30,559 nucleotides of DNA from CAYZXK01 sp964482395. Lineage in GTDB: Bacteria; Planctomycetota; Phycisphaerae; UBA1845; Fen-1342. The stretch covers positions 1-30,559 of the forward strand of contig CAYZXK010000152.1 of the NCBI GenBank assembly GCA_964482395.1, written 5' to 3'. The notes below the pieces were generated by a model. The model was not told the DNA's origin. It saw only the letters and a list, made by a program, of their open reading frames with translations, and did not search any database. Made by a program: the position numbers and the translations under genes. Shown here in pieces: positions 15,876 through 24,332 of the stretch. How positions within the stretch are numbered: position 1 is the first letter of the stretch; every line of letters starts with the position of its first letter.

Positions 15876-17333
15876 ATGCCGACGATCAGCAAGACCATCG
15901 CCCGGTGGGCCGCCGAAGTGCGGTATGAGCACCTGACTGACGAGGCCATAGATGCCGCCAAACGCTTCCTCTATGACACCATTGGCTGCGCCTTGGGCGG
16001 TTCCCAGGTCCATGACTGCCAGATTTTCCTTGAGCACTATCGCAGCCTGGGTCAGCCGGGGCCGTGCACGGTCATCGGCAGCGGGGATCGGATGAACGTC
16101 GTTGCGGCCGCGATGCTCAACGCCCTGATGGTCCGGGCCATGGACTACAACGATATTTACTGGAAGCAGGACCCCTCCCACCCTTCGGACCTGGCGTCCG
16201 CTCCGCTGGCCATCGCCGAATGGAAGCACCTGTCGGGCAAGGACCTGCTGGTCGGGCTGGTGCTGGGCTGGGACCTGACGATGCGGCTGTGTCATATCGC
16301 CGTGCCGGGCATCCGGGAGCGCGGCTGGCACCACGCCACCCTGATGGCCTACGCGGCTCCGGCGGTCGCCGGAAGGATGCTGGGGCTGAGCTGGCAGCAG
16401 ATTCAGAACGCCATCGGGATTGCCGCCTGTCACCGCTTCACCCTGGGCTGCGCCGTGGCCGGCAAGCTGACCATGATGAAGAACACGGTCAGTCCGATGT
16501 CCACCCGGGATGGCGTGGAAGCCGCACTGCTGGCTGCGCGGGGCTACACCGGACCAGAAGGGGTCTTCGAAGGCAAGGAGGGCATGGAACATTGCCTGGG
16601 CAAAGGTTGGGACTATAGCTGGATCACCGAGAAGCTGGCGTCCACCCTATCTGGCCGCGGCGCCACGTCTACCTGCGGGCCGGGCGACGCGGGCGTCCCG
16701 CCTGCCGCCCAGGGCGTCGGCTGGATGATCAGCCAGTGCGGCATGAAGAGCTACCCGATCGAAGCCCTGATGCATTCCCCGGTCTCGGCGACGCTGCACA
16801 TCATGAAGGCCAACGGCCTGCGGGCCGAAGATGTCAAGAGCGTGCTGATCGAGAGCATCGCCCGAGCGGCCGACATTCTCTCGGATCCGGCCAAGTACGA
16901 TCCGCAGACCAAGGAGTCCGCCGACCACAGTCTGCCGTATTGCATTGCCGCCGCCCTGGCCGAGGGGCGCGTGACCCCGCTGGAGTTCCGGCCGGAGAAA
17001 CTCTGGGACCCCCGCCTGCGGGCCCAGATGGCGAAGGTCAAAGTGGTGGCCAACCCGGAGTTCGAGCGGGCTTTTCCGGCCAAGCAGTGCACGCGAGTGA
17101 CCATCACGACCCACGACGGCCGCAGCTTCACCCACGCCATGGACTATCCCAAAGGCGACCCGCGCGACCCCATGACGCTGGAGGAATTGCAGATCAAGTT
17201 CGATGCCCTGGCTTCGCCGATCATGAGTGAAAAACGCCGCACCCAGCTCCGCGACACCATCCTCCAGCTCGAAAAGCTGAAAGATGTCGGCGACCTGATG
17301 AGCCTCTGCGTGGCCGACGGCAACCAGAAGTGA
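15876..17333 (+). CDS. MmgE/PrpD-family dehydratase
   Basis: A 485-residue protein, normal length for the family. ATG 15876 has GGGAG (15865-15869) 6 bases upstream. Early frame starts from 15771 overlap the HD gene and are not family-like. Residues 1-270 form the all-helical domain with ARWAAEVRYEHLTDEAIDAAKR, DTIGCALGG, MVRAMDYNDIYW and the HHATLMAYAAPAVAGRMLGLSW stretch; the smaller alpha/beta domain follows and residues 395-485 return to the helical bundle. PrpD dehydrates 2-methylcitrate (and citrate) to the cis-aconitate form without a cluster. Here it is the last gene of an operon with a homoaconitase-like hydratase and an isocitrate-dehydrogenase-like enzyme, so it probably makes the unsaturated intermediate that the hydratase uses. 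No methylcitrate synthase or lyase is present. Confidence 0.88.
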   Translation: MPTISKTIARWAAEVRYEHLTDEAIDAAKRFLYDTIGCALGGSQVHDCQIFLEHYRSLGQPGPCTVIGSGDRMNVVAAAMLNALMVRAMDYNDIYWKQDPSHPSDLASAPLAIAEWKHLSGKDLLVGLVLGWDLTMRLCHIAVPGIRERGWHHATLMAYAAPAVAGRMLGLSWQQIQNAIGIAACHRFTLGCAVAGKLTMMKNTVSPMSTRDGVEAALLAARGYTGPEGVFEGKEGMEHCLGKGWDYSWITEKLASTLSGRGATSTCGPGDAGVPPAAQGVGWMISQCGMKSYPIEALMHSPVSATLHIMKANGLRAEDVKSVLIESIARAADILSDPAKYDPQTKESADHSLPYCIAAALAEGRVTPLEFRPEKLWDPRLRAQMAKVKVVANPEFERAFPAKQCTRVTITTHDGRSFTHAMDYPKGDPRDPMTLEELQIKFDALASPIMSEKRRTQLRDTILQLEKLKDVGDLMSLCVADGNQK

Positions 17334-17385
17334 GCTACGCGCTATCGGCGGTCCGGCCATCGGCGGCCGGCCGCGGGCCGGGCGA

Positions 17386-20300
17386 TCAGCCCAAGGCTTC
17401 GATCACCTCTTCGCTGGGTGCAAAGCCCCTGCGAAGGGTGTTCTCGGTGATGGTCCGTGGCTCGCAATACTGTATCAAGTAGTCCGGCCCCCCGTACTTA
17501 GAGCCGATCCCAGACATTTTGAACCCCCCGTATGGCTGCAAGTCGACCCGCGAGCCGGTTATCGGCCGATTGATATACAGGTTGCCGCATTCGCACTCCC
17601 GCCGGGCCCTTTCGAGGTTGGCGGGGCTGCGGGAGTAGATGCCGCCGGTCAGGGCATAGTCGCTGTCGTTGAACAGGCCTATGGCCTGGTCGAAGTCTTT
17701 GGCTCGCAGCACGACCAAGACGGGTCCGAAAATCTCTTCGCGGGCGATCCGGGCGGTGGGAGGCACATGGTCGAAAATGTGGGGTCCCACGTAGTATCCG
17801 CCGGTCTGCTCGACCAGCGGCGAGGCGTCGACCGCCAGCACGCACTTGCCTTCGGTTTTCCCGATCTCGATGTATTGCAGAACGGTCTGCCGGGCAGCCT
17901 GGTCAATGAGCGGCGGGATGGCAGTGGTCGGCTCGTCGGCCGGCCCGAGAGCCTTGGAGCGAGCCGCTTCGACCAGCCGCTCCACGAACCGGTCAGCAAC
18001 CGCTTCCAGCACGATCGCCCGGGAAGCGGCGGAGCACTTCTGGCCGGCGTAGCTGAAAGCGCTGGCCACGACCCCTTTGACGGCTTCGTCCAGGTCGGCG
18101 TCGGAATCCACGATGATCGCGTTCTTGCCCCCCAGCTCGGCAATCACGCGTTTGAGCCCCGGCCGCGAAGTGGGCGTTTCCGCCGCCAGTCTGTTGATCC
18201 GGCAGCCGGTTTCGCGGGAGCCCGTGAATGCGATGACCGCGACTCCGGGGTTCCTGACCAGCGCTTCACCAATCTGGGCGCCCGGGCCCGGGAGGTAGTT
18301 CACTACGCCGGGCGGAAACCCCACTTGGTCGAAAACTTCCATGAATCGGGCGGCCACCGCCGCGGCGGTACTGGCCGGCTTCATGACCACGGTGTTGCCG
18401 GTGACCACGGCCGCCGCCGTCATATTGGCCAGAAGGGCCAGCGGGAAGTTCCAGGGGCTGATAACCGCGACTACCCCGCGCGGCGTGTAAAAATACTCAT
18501 TGGTTTCGCCCTCGATATCGCGACGACGCGGATGCTCGGCGATCCGCCGCATTTCGCGGGCATAATAATCGCAATAATCGACGGCTTCCGACACATCCGC
18601 GTCCGCCTCCCGCCAGGTCTTGCCGACCTCGTAGGCCATCAGAGCGGCAAACTCGAAACGTCGCTCCTCCAGCCGCTGCGCGACGCGAGCCAGGTAGTCG
18701 GCCCGCTGCACGGGCGGGACCGCCCGCCACTGGCGGAACGCGGCCGCCGCAGCCTCCACCGCCCGATCCGCAGCCGCCGAATCGGCCTGCGCGATCTTGG
18801 CCACGATTTCACTTGGCCGGGAAGGATTCCTGGACTCCAACCACCGTCCGGTCGTGACCGCGGTTCCACCGATCACCAGCGGATACTCGCGTCCCAGCTC
18901 GGCCCGCACCTGGGCCAGCCCGGCCTGCATCCGCTGACGACTCTCCGCAAAGGCGAACTCGGTATTGGCCACGTTCTCAAACGGATTCATGATGGGTTCC
19001 TCGAATTCGTAGCGAATAACCGGCGGCCGGGTCGGCGGCGGCGTCCGACGGCCGATCACCGCCGGCTCCTCCAGAAGTTGGTCTTCGCTCGCCTCATCAC
19101 TGCCAGCCTGACGCAGGAACGATTCGTTGGCCGTGTTCTCCAGCAGCCGACGAATTAGATACGCCATGCCCGACAGCAGGTTGCCATAGGGGGTGTAAAT
19201 CCGGCAGCGCTGCCCCATCTGGACGCCGGCCCGCTTGATCGGATCGCCCATCCCATAAAGCATCTGAAGCTCGAACGCCCACCCCGGCACTTCCAACAAC
19301 TGGCGAACCGCCATCGCGTGGCACAGGCTGCGCACGTTGTGGCTGGCAAAAGCGGTGTAGAGATGCCGGTGGTTGGCCAGCAGCGCCCGGGTCATCCGCT
19401 CGAAACACGCGTCCGACTGCCACTTCTGCTCCCACACCGGTACGGGGGTGTGTCGCTGAGCGGCCCAGACGGTTTCCGAGTCCCAATAGGCCCCCTTCAC
19501 CAGCCGGACCCAGAAAGGCGTCCCGCGATGCCGGGCATACTCGATCATCCGGTCGGCGTCACGGTCCCCCTCCTTCAGGTACGCTTGCAGCACGATGCCG
19601 AAATGCGGATAGTCGCGGAACTGCGGCTCCAACAGCAGCTCCTCGAAGACCTCCAGCGTGAGGTCCTTGATGGCGTAGTGCTCCATGTCGATGTGGAGAT
19701 GGACGCCGCCCTCCATGGCCTTCCGCATCAGCGGCCGCAGCAATTCCTTGGCTCGGGCTTTGCAAGCCTCCGGGGCAATCGGATCGAAGCCCGGGTAGAG
19801 CGAGGTGAGCTTGACGGAGACGTTGACCCGCGGGATGGCCCGCCCGTCGGCCTGATCCACCAGCGGCACCGCCGGCCACCCGGCGGCATGGCGCGGCAGC
19901 TCGCCGATCAGGTTCAGGTAAGTGCGGTGGTAGACCTCGGCCTCGCTGGCGGACAGGGCCGCCTCGCCCAGGACATCGATAGTGAAGGCCATCCGCTGGC
20001 GGCGCAACCGGCAGATGGCCTGCTCGGCCTGCTCAATGCTCGACCCGGCGATAAAGCTGCCGGCCATCACTTCGGAGCTTCGCCGGGCGATCAGGGCCAG
20101 CAGCCGGGCGGTGGGCGAATCCAGACGCCGAAAGTTCATCAGCCGGGAGACCCACCGGACCATCACGCGGCCGGCGGGCACCGGCTCCAACTCCCGGACC
20201 GCCTCCTCGACCGCCGGGCGTGCGCGGTCGTCGGACTGCCGGCCGCCCGGACGGCCTCTTCGCGGCTGACCGTTCCGGGCCGGCAGGACGAAGTACTCCT

Positions 20301-20529
20301 TGAGGTGCCGGGCGACATCCTCAGAGTTCTGCATCATCGGCAGAACGTCGATGAAGCGGAACGCCTGCACCTTGAACCACTCGTCCTGCATGCACAACCG
20401 CAACATCCGCTCCTGCCACCAGGCAAACTGGTAGCAGCGCGGCTGGCTGCCGCGCATGCGTTCGAACATCTCCCCACCGAGTCTGCGGGTCAGTTCTTCG
20501 AGCTGATCGAGGTTCAACGTCGCGGGCAT
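17386..20529 (-). CDS. putA: Bifunctional proline dehydrogenase / L-glutamate gamma-semialdehyde dehydrogenase
   Basis: A 1047-residue protein that oxidises proline to glutamate in two steps, passing electrons to quinone through FAD and then to NAD. The start is ATG 20529; the codon before it is ATT. Residues about 90-480 are the proline dehydrogenase barrel, with a Lys/Arg-rich flavin site (VNVSVKLTSLYPGFD, VRLVKGAYWD) and the RRLLENTANES motif. Residues about 520-1010 are the aldehyde dehydrogenase with catalytic E798 (AELGGK) and C832 (GQKCSA), 34 residues apart as expected. The N-terminal ribbon-helix-helix DNA-binding domain of E. coli PutA is absent, so it is not a self-repressor. It converges with the PrpD gene and follows rpsA by 172 bases on the same strand. 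Length is typical of short PutA. Confidence 0.95.
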   Translation of the reverse strand: MPATLNLDQLEELTRRLGGEMFERMRGSQPRCYQFAWWQERMLRLCMQDEWFKVQAFRFIDVLPMMQNSEDVARHLKEYFVLPARNGQPRRGRPGGRQSDDRARPAVEEAVRELEPVPAGRVMVRWVSRLMNFRRLDSPTARLLALIARRSSEVMAGSFIAGSSIEQAEQAICRLRRQRMAFTIDVLGEAALSASEAEVYHRTYLNLIGELPRHAAGWPAVPLVDQADGRAIPRVNVSVKLTSLYPGFDPIAPEACKARAKELLRPLMRKAMEGGVHLHIDMEHYAIKDLTLEVFEELLLEPQFRDYPHFGIVLQAYLKEGDRDADRMIEYARHRGTPFWVRLVKGAYWDSETVWAAQRHTPVPVWEQKWQSDACFERMTRALLANHRHLYTAFASHNVRSLCHAMAVRQLLEVPGWAFELQMLYGMGDPIKRAGVQMGQRCRIYTPYGNLLSGMAYLIRRLLENTANESFLRQAGSDEASEDQLLEEPAVIGRRTPPPTRPPVIRYEFEEPIMNPFENVANTEFAFAESRQRMQAGLAQVRAELGREYPLVIGGTAVTTGRWLESRNPSRPSEIVAKIAQADSAAADRAVEAAAAAFRQWRAVPPVQRADYLARVAQRLEERRFEFAALMAYEVGKTWREADADVSEAVDYCDYYAREMRRIAEHPRRRDIEGETNEYFYTPRGVVAVISPWNFPLALLANMTAAAVVTGNTVVMKPASTAAAVAARFMEVFDQVGFPPGVVNYLPGPGAQIGEALVRNPGVAVIAFTGSRETGCRINRLAAETPTSRPGLKRVIAELGGKNAIIVDSDADLDEAVKGVVASAFSYAGQKCSAASRAIVLEAVADRFVERLVEAARSKALGPADEPTTAIPPLIDQAARQTVLQYIEIGKTEGKCVLAVDASPLVEQTGGYYVGPHIFDHVPPTARIAREEIFGPVLVVLRAKDFDQAIGLFNDSDYALTGGIYSRSPANLERARRECECGNLYINRPITGSRVDLQPYGGFKMSGIGSKYGGPDYLIQYCEPRTITENTLRRGFAPSEEVIEALG

Positions 20530-20701
20530 CAATCACCCCGCCGGAAATCCAGCCGTTCTCGCAGGAAGCGCCGGCTGCCGCGCGTCCACGCGATGGTAGC
20601 GGCTGGGCCGCAGGGCGACAATCCCGGGGCGGCCAGCCGGCGGCGGCCGGGTTGGTGGTCAGGCCGGTCGGTACGACACGAATCTCCCGGGGCCAAAATT
20701 G

Positions 20702-22513
20702 TCAGGGATCGTCAGTCTCCGGCTGCTCCGGTCCGCCCGAGGCCGGCTCGCGGGCAGCGCTCTGGAAGAAACCGCCCAGCCCTTCGGTCGACTCGTCCCC
20801 CAGCCCGCCCCGACGACGACGCTCCCGCTTACGACCCTCCTCTTCGGCCTGGCCCCCGGGGGTGGAAGCCCATTCGGCCCGCTTCTTGGACAGGCCGATC
20901 TTCCGCTCGATGGTGTCCACGCGGAGGATCTTGACGTCGATTTCCTGCCCGCTCTGGACTTCGTCCTCCGGCTTCTCCACCTTATGGTCGGCCAGTTCGG
21001 AGACGTGCAGCAGGCCCTCCAGCTCCGGCTCCAGCTCGACGAACACGCCGAAGTTGGTGATTTTGGTGACCTTCCCGCGGACCACCATGCCGGGCTGGTA
21101 GCGTTCGGGAACCGCCCGCAGCCACGGGTCCTCGGTCATCTGCTTGAGTCCCAGGCCAATTCGCATCTTCTCCTGGTCGACGGTGAGCACGACGCAGCGG
21201 ATGCGGTCACCCTTCTTGACCACCTCCGAGGGATGGCTAACCTTCTTGGTCCAGCTCATGTCGGAGACGTGGAGCAGGCCGTCGATGCCCTCCTCGATTT
21301 CGACGAAGGCCCCATAATTGGTGAGGTTTCGCACCGTGCCCTCCACCACCGTGCCGGGGGGATACTTCTGGGCCACGGTGGTCCAGGGGTTGATCTCGGT
21401 CTGCTTCATTCCCAGCGAAATCTCCTGGCGATCCTTGTCGACCTCCAGCACCACCACCTCGACCACGTCACCGACGTTGACCAGTTCCGAGGGGTGGTTG
21501 ACCCGTCGGGTCCAGCTCATCTCCGAAATGTGGACCAGGCCCTCGATGCCCGGCTCGAGCTTCACGAAGGCACCGTAGTTCATGATGTTGACGACTTCGC
21601 CACGCACCCGTGAACCCACCGGATAGCGCTCCGCCACCCGCTCCCAGGGATTCTCCTCCTTCTGTTTCAGCCCCAGGGCGATCTTCTCGCGCTCGCGGTC
21701 GATCGACAGCACCTTGACCTCGACCTCCTGGTCGACTTTGAGCATCTGGCTGGGGTGCTCGACGCGGTCCCAGGACATGTCGGTGATATGCAGCAGGCCG
21801 TCGATCCCGCCCAGGTCCACAAAAGCCCCGAAATCGGCGATGTTCTTGACCACCCCCTTGCGCAACTGCCCGACCTCGATCTCGTCCAGCAGCTTGGCTT
21901 TGGCCCGAGCCCGGGCTTCCTCGATCACCTTGCGCCGCGAGATCACGATGTTGCGGCGCTCGGTGTCGATCTTGAGGATCTTGGCCTCTATCTCCTGACC
22001 GATGAACTCACCCACGTCGGCGGGCCGGCGAATGTCAACCTGGGAAGCCGGCAGGAAAACCGGCACGCCGATGTCCACCAGCAACCCGCCCTTGATCTTC
22101 CGCAAGACCTTGCCCTTGACCGTGTCGCCCTCGCGAGTGGTCTCGACAATCCGCTTCCAGTTCAGAATCCGATCGGCCCGACGTTTGGAGAGGATAATCA
22201 TGCCGGTCTCGTCGATGTCCTCGACCAACACTTCCACCTCCTGGCCAACCTTGACCTGGGATGGATCATCCCATTCATCCAGGGCGACAATGCCCTCACT
22301 CTTGAGCCCCACGTCCAGCACGGCTTCATTGCCGCTGATGGCCACTACTTTGGCCTTGAGAATCTGATCGAAGTCCAACCCGGCGCCGGATTTGCCGGCG
22401 ACCTCACGCTCCAGCACCTCCGGCGTGGGGTCTTTGCCCAGGGCCTCCCGAAATTGAGCCTGAATCTCGGCATCAGTGACTTCAATATCCTTAAAAAGAC
22501 CTGGATCAATCAT
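20702..22513 (-). CDS. rpsA: 30S ribosomal protein S1
   Basis: A 603-residue protein that helps the 30S subunit bind and unfold mRNA. The start is ATG 22513 with AGGA 7 bases upstream; a start at 22543 would add ten residues unlike S1. Six S1 (OB-fold) domains can be read in order: the first two (about 55-130 and 130-210) are divergent, as in all S1, and the last four share the GAFVxLxxGIxGLLHxSxMSW pattern. A charged Arg/Glu tail follows. GDxVKGKV-type strands recur at each domain start. It has its own promoter and a leader hairpin (separate entries), consistent with the usual autoregulation of S1. Six domains is the full form found in proteobacteria and many other phyla. Confidence 0.97.
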   Translation of the reverse strand: MIDPGLFKDIEVTDAEIQAQFREALGKDPTPEVLEREVAGKSGAGLDFDQILKAKVVAISGNEAVLDVGLKSEGIVALDEWDDPSQVKVGQEVEVLVEDIDETGMIILSKRRADRILNWKRIVETTREGDTVKGKVLRKIKGGLLVDIGVPVFLPASQVDIRRPADVGEFIGQEIEAKILKIDTERRNIVISRRKVIEEARARAKAKLLDEIEVGQLRKGVVKNIADFGAFVDLGGIDGLLHITDMSWDRVEHPSQMLKVDQEVEVKVLSIDREREKIALGLKQKEENPWERVAERYPVGSRVRGEVVNIMNYGAFVKLEPGIEGLVHISEMSWTRRVNHPSELVNVGDVVEVVVLEVDKDRQEISLGMKQTEINPWTTVAQKYPPGTVVEGTVRNLTNYGAFVEIEEGIDGLLHVSDMSWTKKVSHPSEVVKKGDRIRCVVLTVDQEKMRIGLGLKQMTEDPWLRAVPERYQPGMVVRGKVTKITNFGVFVELEPELEGLLHVSELADHKVEKPEDEVQSGQEIDVKILRVDTIERKIGLSKKRAEWASTPGGQAEEEGRKRERRRRGGLGDESTEGLGGFFQSAAREPASGGPEQPETDDP

Positions 22514-22613
22514 GTGCCTGTCCTGCGGCGCGCAAGCCCGCACCGGCCCCCTACTGCCAACCTGAAATCGAGAAAGGGAGCAGAGAAAGGAACCCGCAGA
22601 GTCTGTCCGCCTC

Positions 22614-22631
22614 GCGTCGGACGCCCGACGC
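22614..22631 (-). promoter_or_regulatory. Leader hairpin of rpsA mRNA
   Basis: GCGTCGG (22614-22620) and CCGACGC (22625-22631) form a perfect 7-bp stem with a 4-base loop, starting about 10 bases after the predicted transcription start. It may be a site of S1 feedback or 5' end protection; this is inference. Confidence 0.35.
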
Positions 22632-22647
22632 CTCCTGAGGTACAGTC

Positions 22648-22676
22648 ACTCTATCGACCCCCACCTCGGACTGCAA
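22648..22676 (-). promoter_or_regulatory. Sigma-70-type promoter of rpsA
   Basis: On the minus strand TTGCAG (22676-22671) and TAGAGT (22653-22648) are spaced 17 bases, predicting a start near 22641 and a leader of about 128 bases. The -35 matches the one before the Rrf2 gene exactly. Confidence 0.5.
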
Positions 22677-22883
22677 GGGCCAGGGGCCAACTCGCTCACG
22701 GCGACGACTGCTCGCTTGTCAGCAGCCCGAAGAGTGGGTCGACGTCCTCCGACTCGACCGAGCAACTCCCGCTGATGCCGGCGTTGAATCCGGTTCCGTG
22801 GCCATCCCTGACGGTGCCGCAACGTTGTATGACCGGCCACGCGGTCGACCGCTAGCGCACGCCGCCGCGCTGCGCAGCCTGGT

Positions 22884-24332
22884 TCACGGTGCGTACCGCT
22901 TGCGGAACTCCTCCATCTGCTGCTTCCGGCGTTCGAGCTCGGCCGGGTCCAGTTTGTTGATATACCACCGGTGGCTGGCGGAATTGAGCACTTCCTCAAG
23001 CTTTTTCGCCAGAGCCTCCGCAGCCGCCGCCTTCGAGGGGTCACCCGACTGCCTGCCCTCCTGAACGAGCCGTTCCAGCTCGGGGATCATCTCGGAGTAG
23101 AAATGTTTGGCGACCTCGTAGGTGCCGTGCCAATGGGTGTAATCGGGGCCCATCATCGAGGCCCCGTGCCGGGCCCGCCGGCCCTCATGATGCCACAGCT
23201 CGTACCAGACGAAATCCAGCCTGTTGGAGAACTGGACCGGCTTCAGCAGCGGCTTGGCCAGGCCATAGAGTTCCAGTCCCGGCCGGGCGAACTTCTCATG
23301 ATACAGTTCGACCAGGGCGTCGTACTGGATATAGAAGTTGTCCACCCATTCCTGCTGATGGCAGTTCCGGCACACGTCCTTCATACTGGCCCGGCGCGTT
23401 TGCCAGTCGATATTTGCTCCCGGCAACCCCAGCTTTTTGTCGCTGACCTCGGGACGGATCGAGATTTCCGGGCGATTGTTCCAACTGATCCGCAGGCCGA
23501 CATCGTGGGTCACCGGCTGCCGGTTGGTCGCGCTCATGTGGCAGGTCGCGCAGGTGGGAGCATGGCTGTAGTCTTCTCCGACCACCCACTTCGGCGAATC
23601 CAGATTCAGCTTGTCCTTGTAGGCGCGGAAGGCGATGCCGTGCTTGGATTCATAGTAGATTTCCATCTGCGGATGATCCGGGCCCATGTGGCATTTGCCG
23701 CAGGTGTCCGAATTCCGGGCCTGCTCGGCCGAGAAGGCGTGTCGACCATGGCAGGCCGAGCAGCAACCCTCTGAGCCATCGGGATTTATGCGCCCGATGC
23801 CGGTGTTGGGCCAGGTAGCCGGGTCGAGCTTGCCCCCTTCCAGCACCTTGATCTGGCTCCCGTGGCATTGCCAGCAGCCCAAAACCGCCGACGCGGCCAC
23901 GCCGTTCTGAAACCCGGGCGTCACCATGCCGCGGTTGCCCTCCACGACCTCGGCCAGCGTGTTGTCCAGCGACCCGATAATTCGGCCGCCCTTGGAGTGG
24001 TGCGAGTCCGTGAATTCCTTGGTCTCCCTGACATGACAGCGGGCGCAATCCCTGGGCGAAACGATGGTTGCAATCCATTGACCCTCATGCCTGAACGCGT
24101 CCGGCTCCTCCTCCCGGGCCGCATGGCATTCAAAGCACCCGACGTTGGCTCGGTAGTGCTTGCTCCAACCCCATTGTTGATAGACCGCGGGGTTTTCAAA
24201 CTTGTGGCAATCGAGGCAGGCTTTGGTCTCGCCGGACAGTTCGGTCAGTCCCCAGGTCTGGCCGACCGCGAGTTCGACCATCAGCGGGCAGGCCGCCAAT
24301 GCAATCAACCGCCGCGTTGCAATGGTTCTCAT
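22884..24332 (-). CDS. Octaheme c-type cytochrome of the hydroxylamine oxidoreductase family
   Basis: A 482-residue exported protein started at ATG 24332, which overlaps the NrfD stop as ATGA. Residues 1-24 are a signal peptide ending near AVG-Q. Eight CxxCH haem sites are present, with Cys at 39, 66, 96, 153, 191, 211, 261 and 321. After site 6, GPDHPQMEIYYESKHGI contains the Asp-His pair (219-220) expected to be catalytic in HAO. The C-terminal block ELWHHEGRRARHGASM and PDYTHWHGTYE (about 378-406) is characteristic of HAO-family proteins. HAO from ammonia oxidisers has a tyrosine cross-linked to the catalytic haem, while the reductive relatives lack it; Y398, Y405 and Y412 are candidates here and only alignment can decide. 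Coupling to an NrfD-type quinone module suggests reduction of nitrite, NO or hydroxylamine in the periplasm. Confidence 0.92.
   Translation of the reverse strand: MRTIATRRLIALAACPLMVELAVGQTWGLTELSGETKACLDCHKFENPAVYQQWGWSKHYRANVGCFECHAAREEEPDAFRHEGQWIATIVSPRDCARCHVRETKEFTDSHHSKGGRIIGSLDNTLAEVVEGNRGMVTPGFQNGVAASAVLGCWQCHGSQIKVLEGGKLDPATWPNTGIGRINPDGSEGCCSACHGRHAFSAEQARNSDTCGKCHMGPDHPQMEIYYESKHGIAFRAYKDKLNLDSPKWVVGEDYSHAPTCATCHMSATNRQPVTHDVGLRISWNNRPEISIRPEVSDKKLGLPGANIDWQTRRASMKDVCRNCHQQEWVDNFYIQYDALVELYHEKFARPGLELYGLAKPLLKPVQFSNRLDFVWYELWHHEGRRARHGASMMGPDYTHWHGTYEVAKHFYSEMIPELERLVQEGRQSGDPSKAAAAEALAKKLEEVLNSASHRWYINKLDPAELERRKQQMEEFRKRYAP

Larger units (their letters stand above)
22514..22883. 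other. Intergenic region between the octaheme gene and rpsA
   Basis: It holds the rpsA promoter and leader in its left half. The part from 22680 to 22883 follows the octaheme gene and shows no coding frame, terminator with T tract, or RNA gene that I can recognise. Confidence 0.45.

Noticed and set aside
17767..20934. Two long plus-strand frames antisense to putA
   Set aside because: They have no domain signal and lie fully opposite a well-defined PutA and the end of rpsA.
22451..22464. FNR-box-like TTGAG-N4-AATCT
   Set aside because: It lies inside the rpsA coding sequence and matches only one half-site well.
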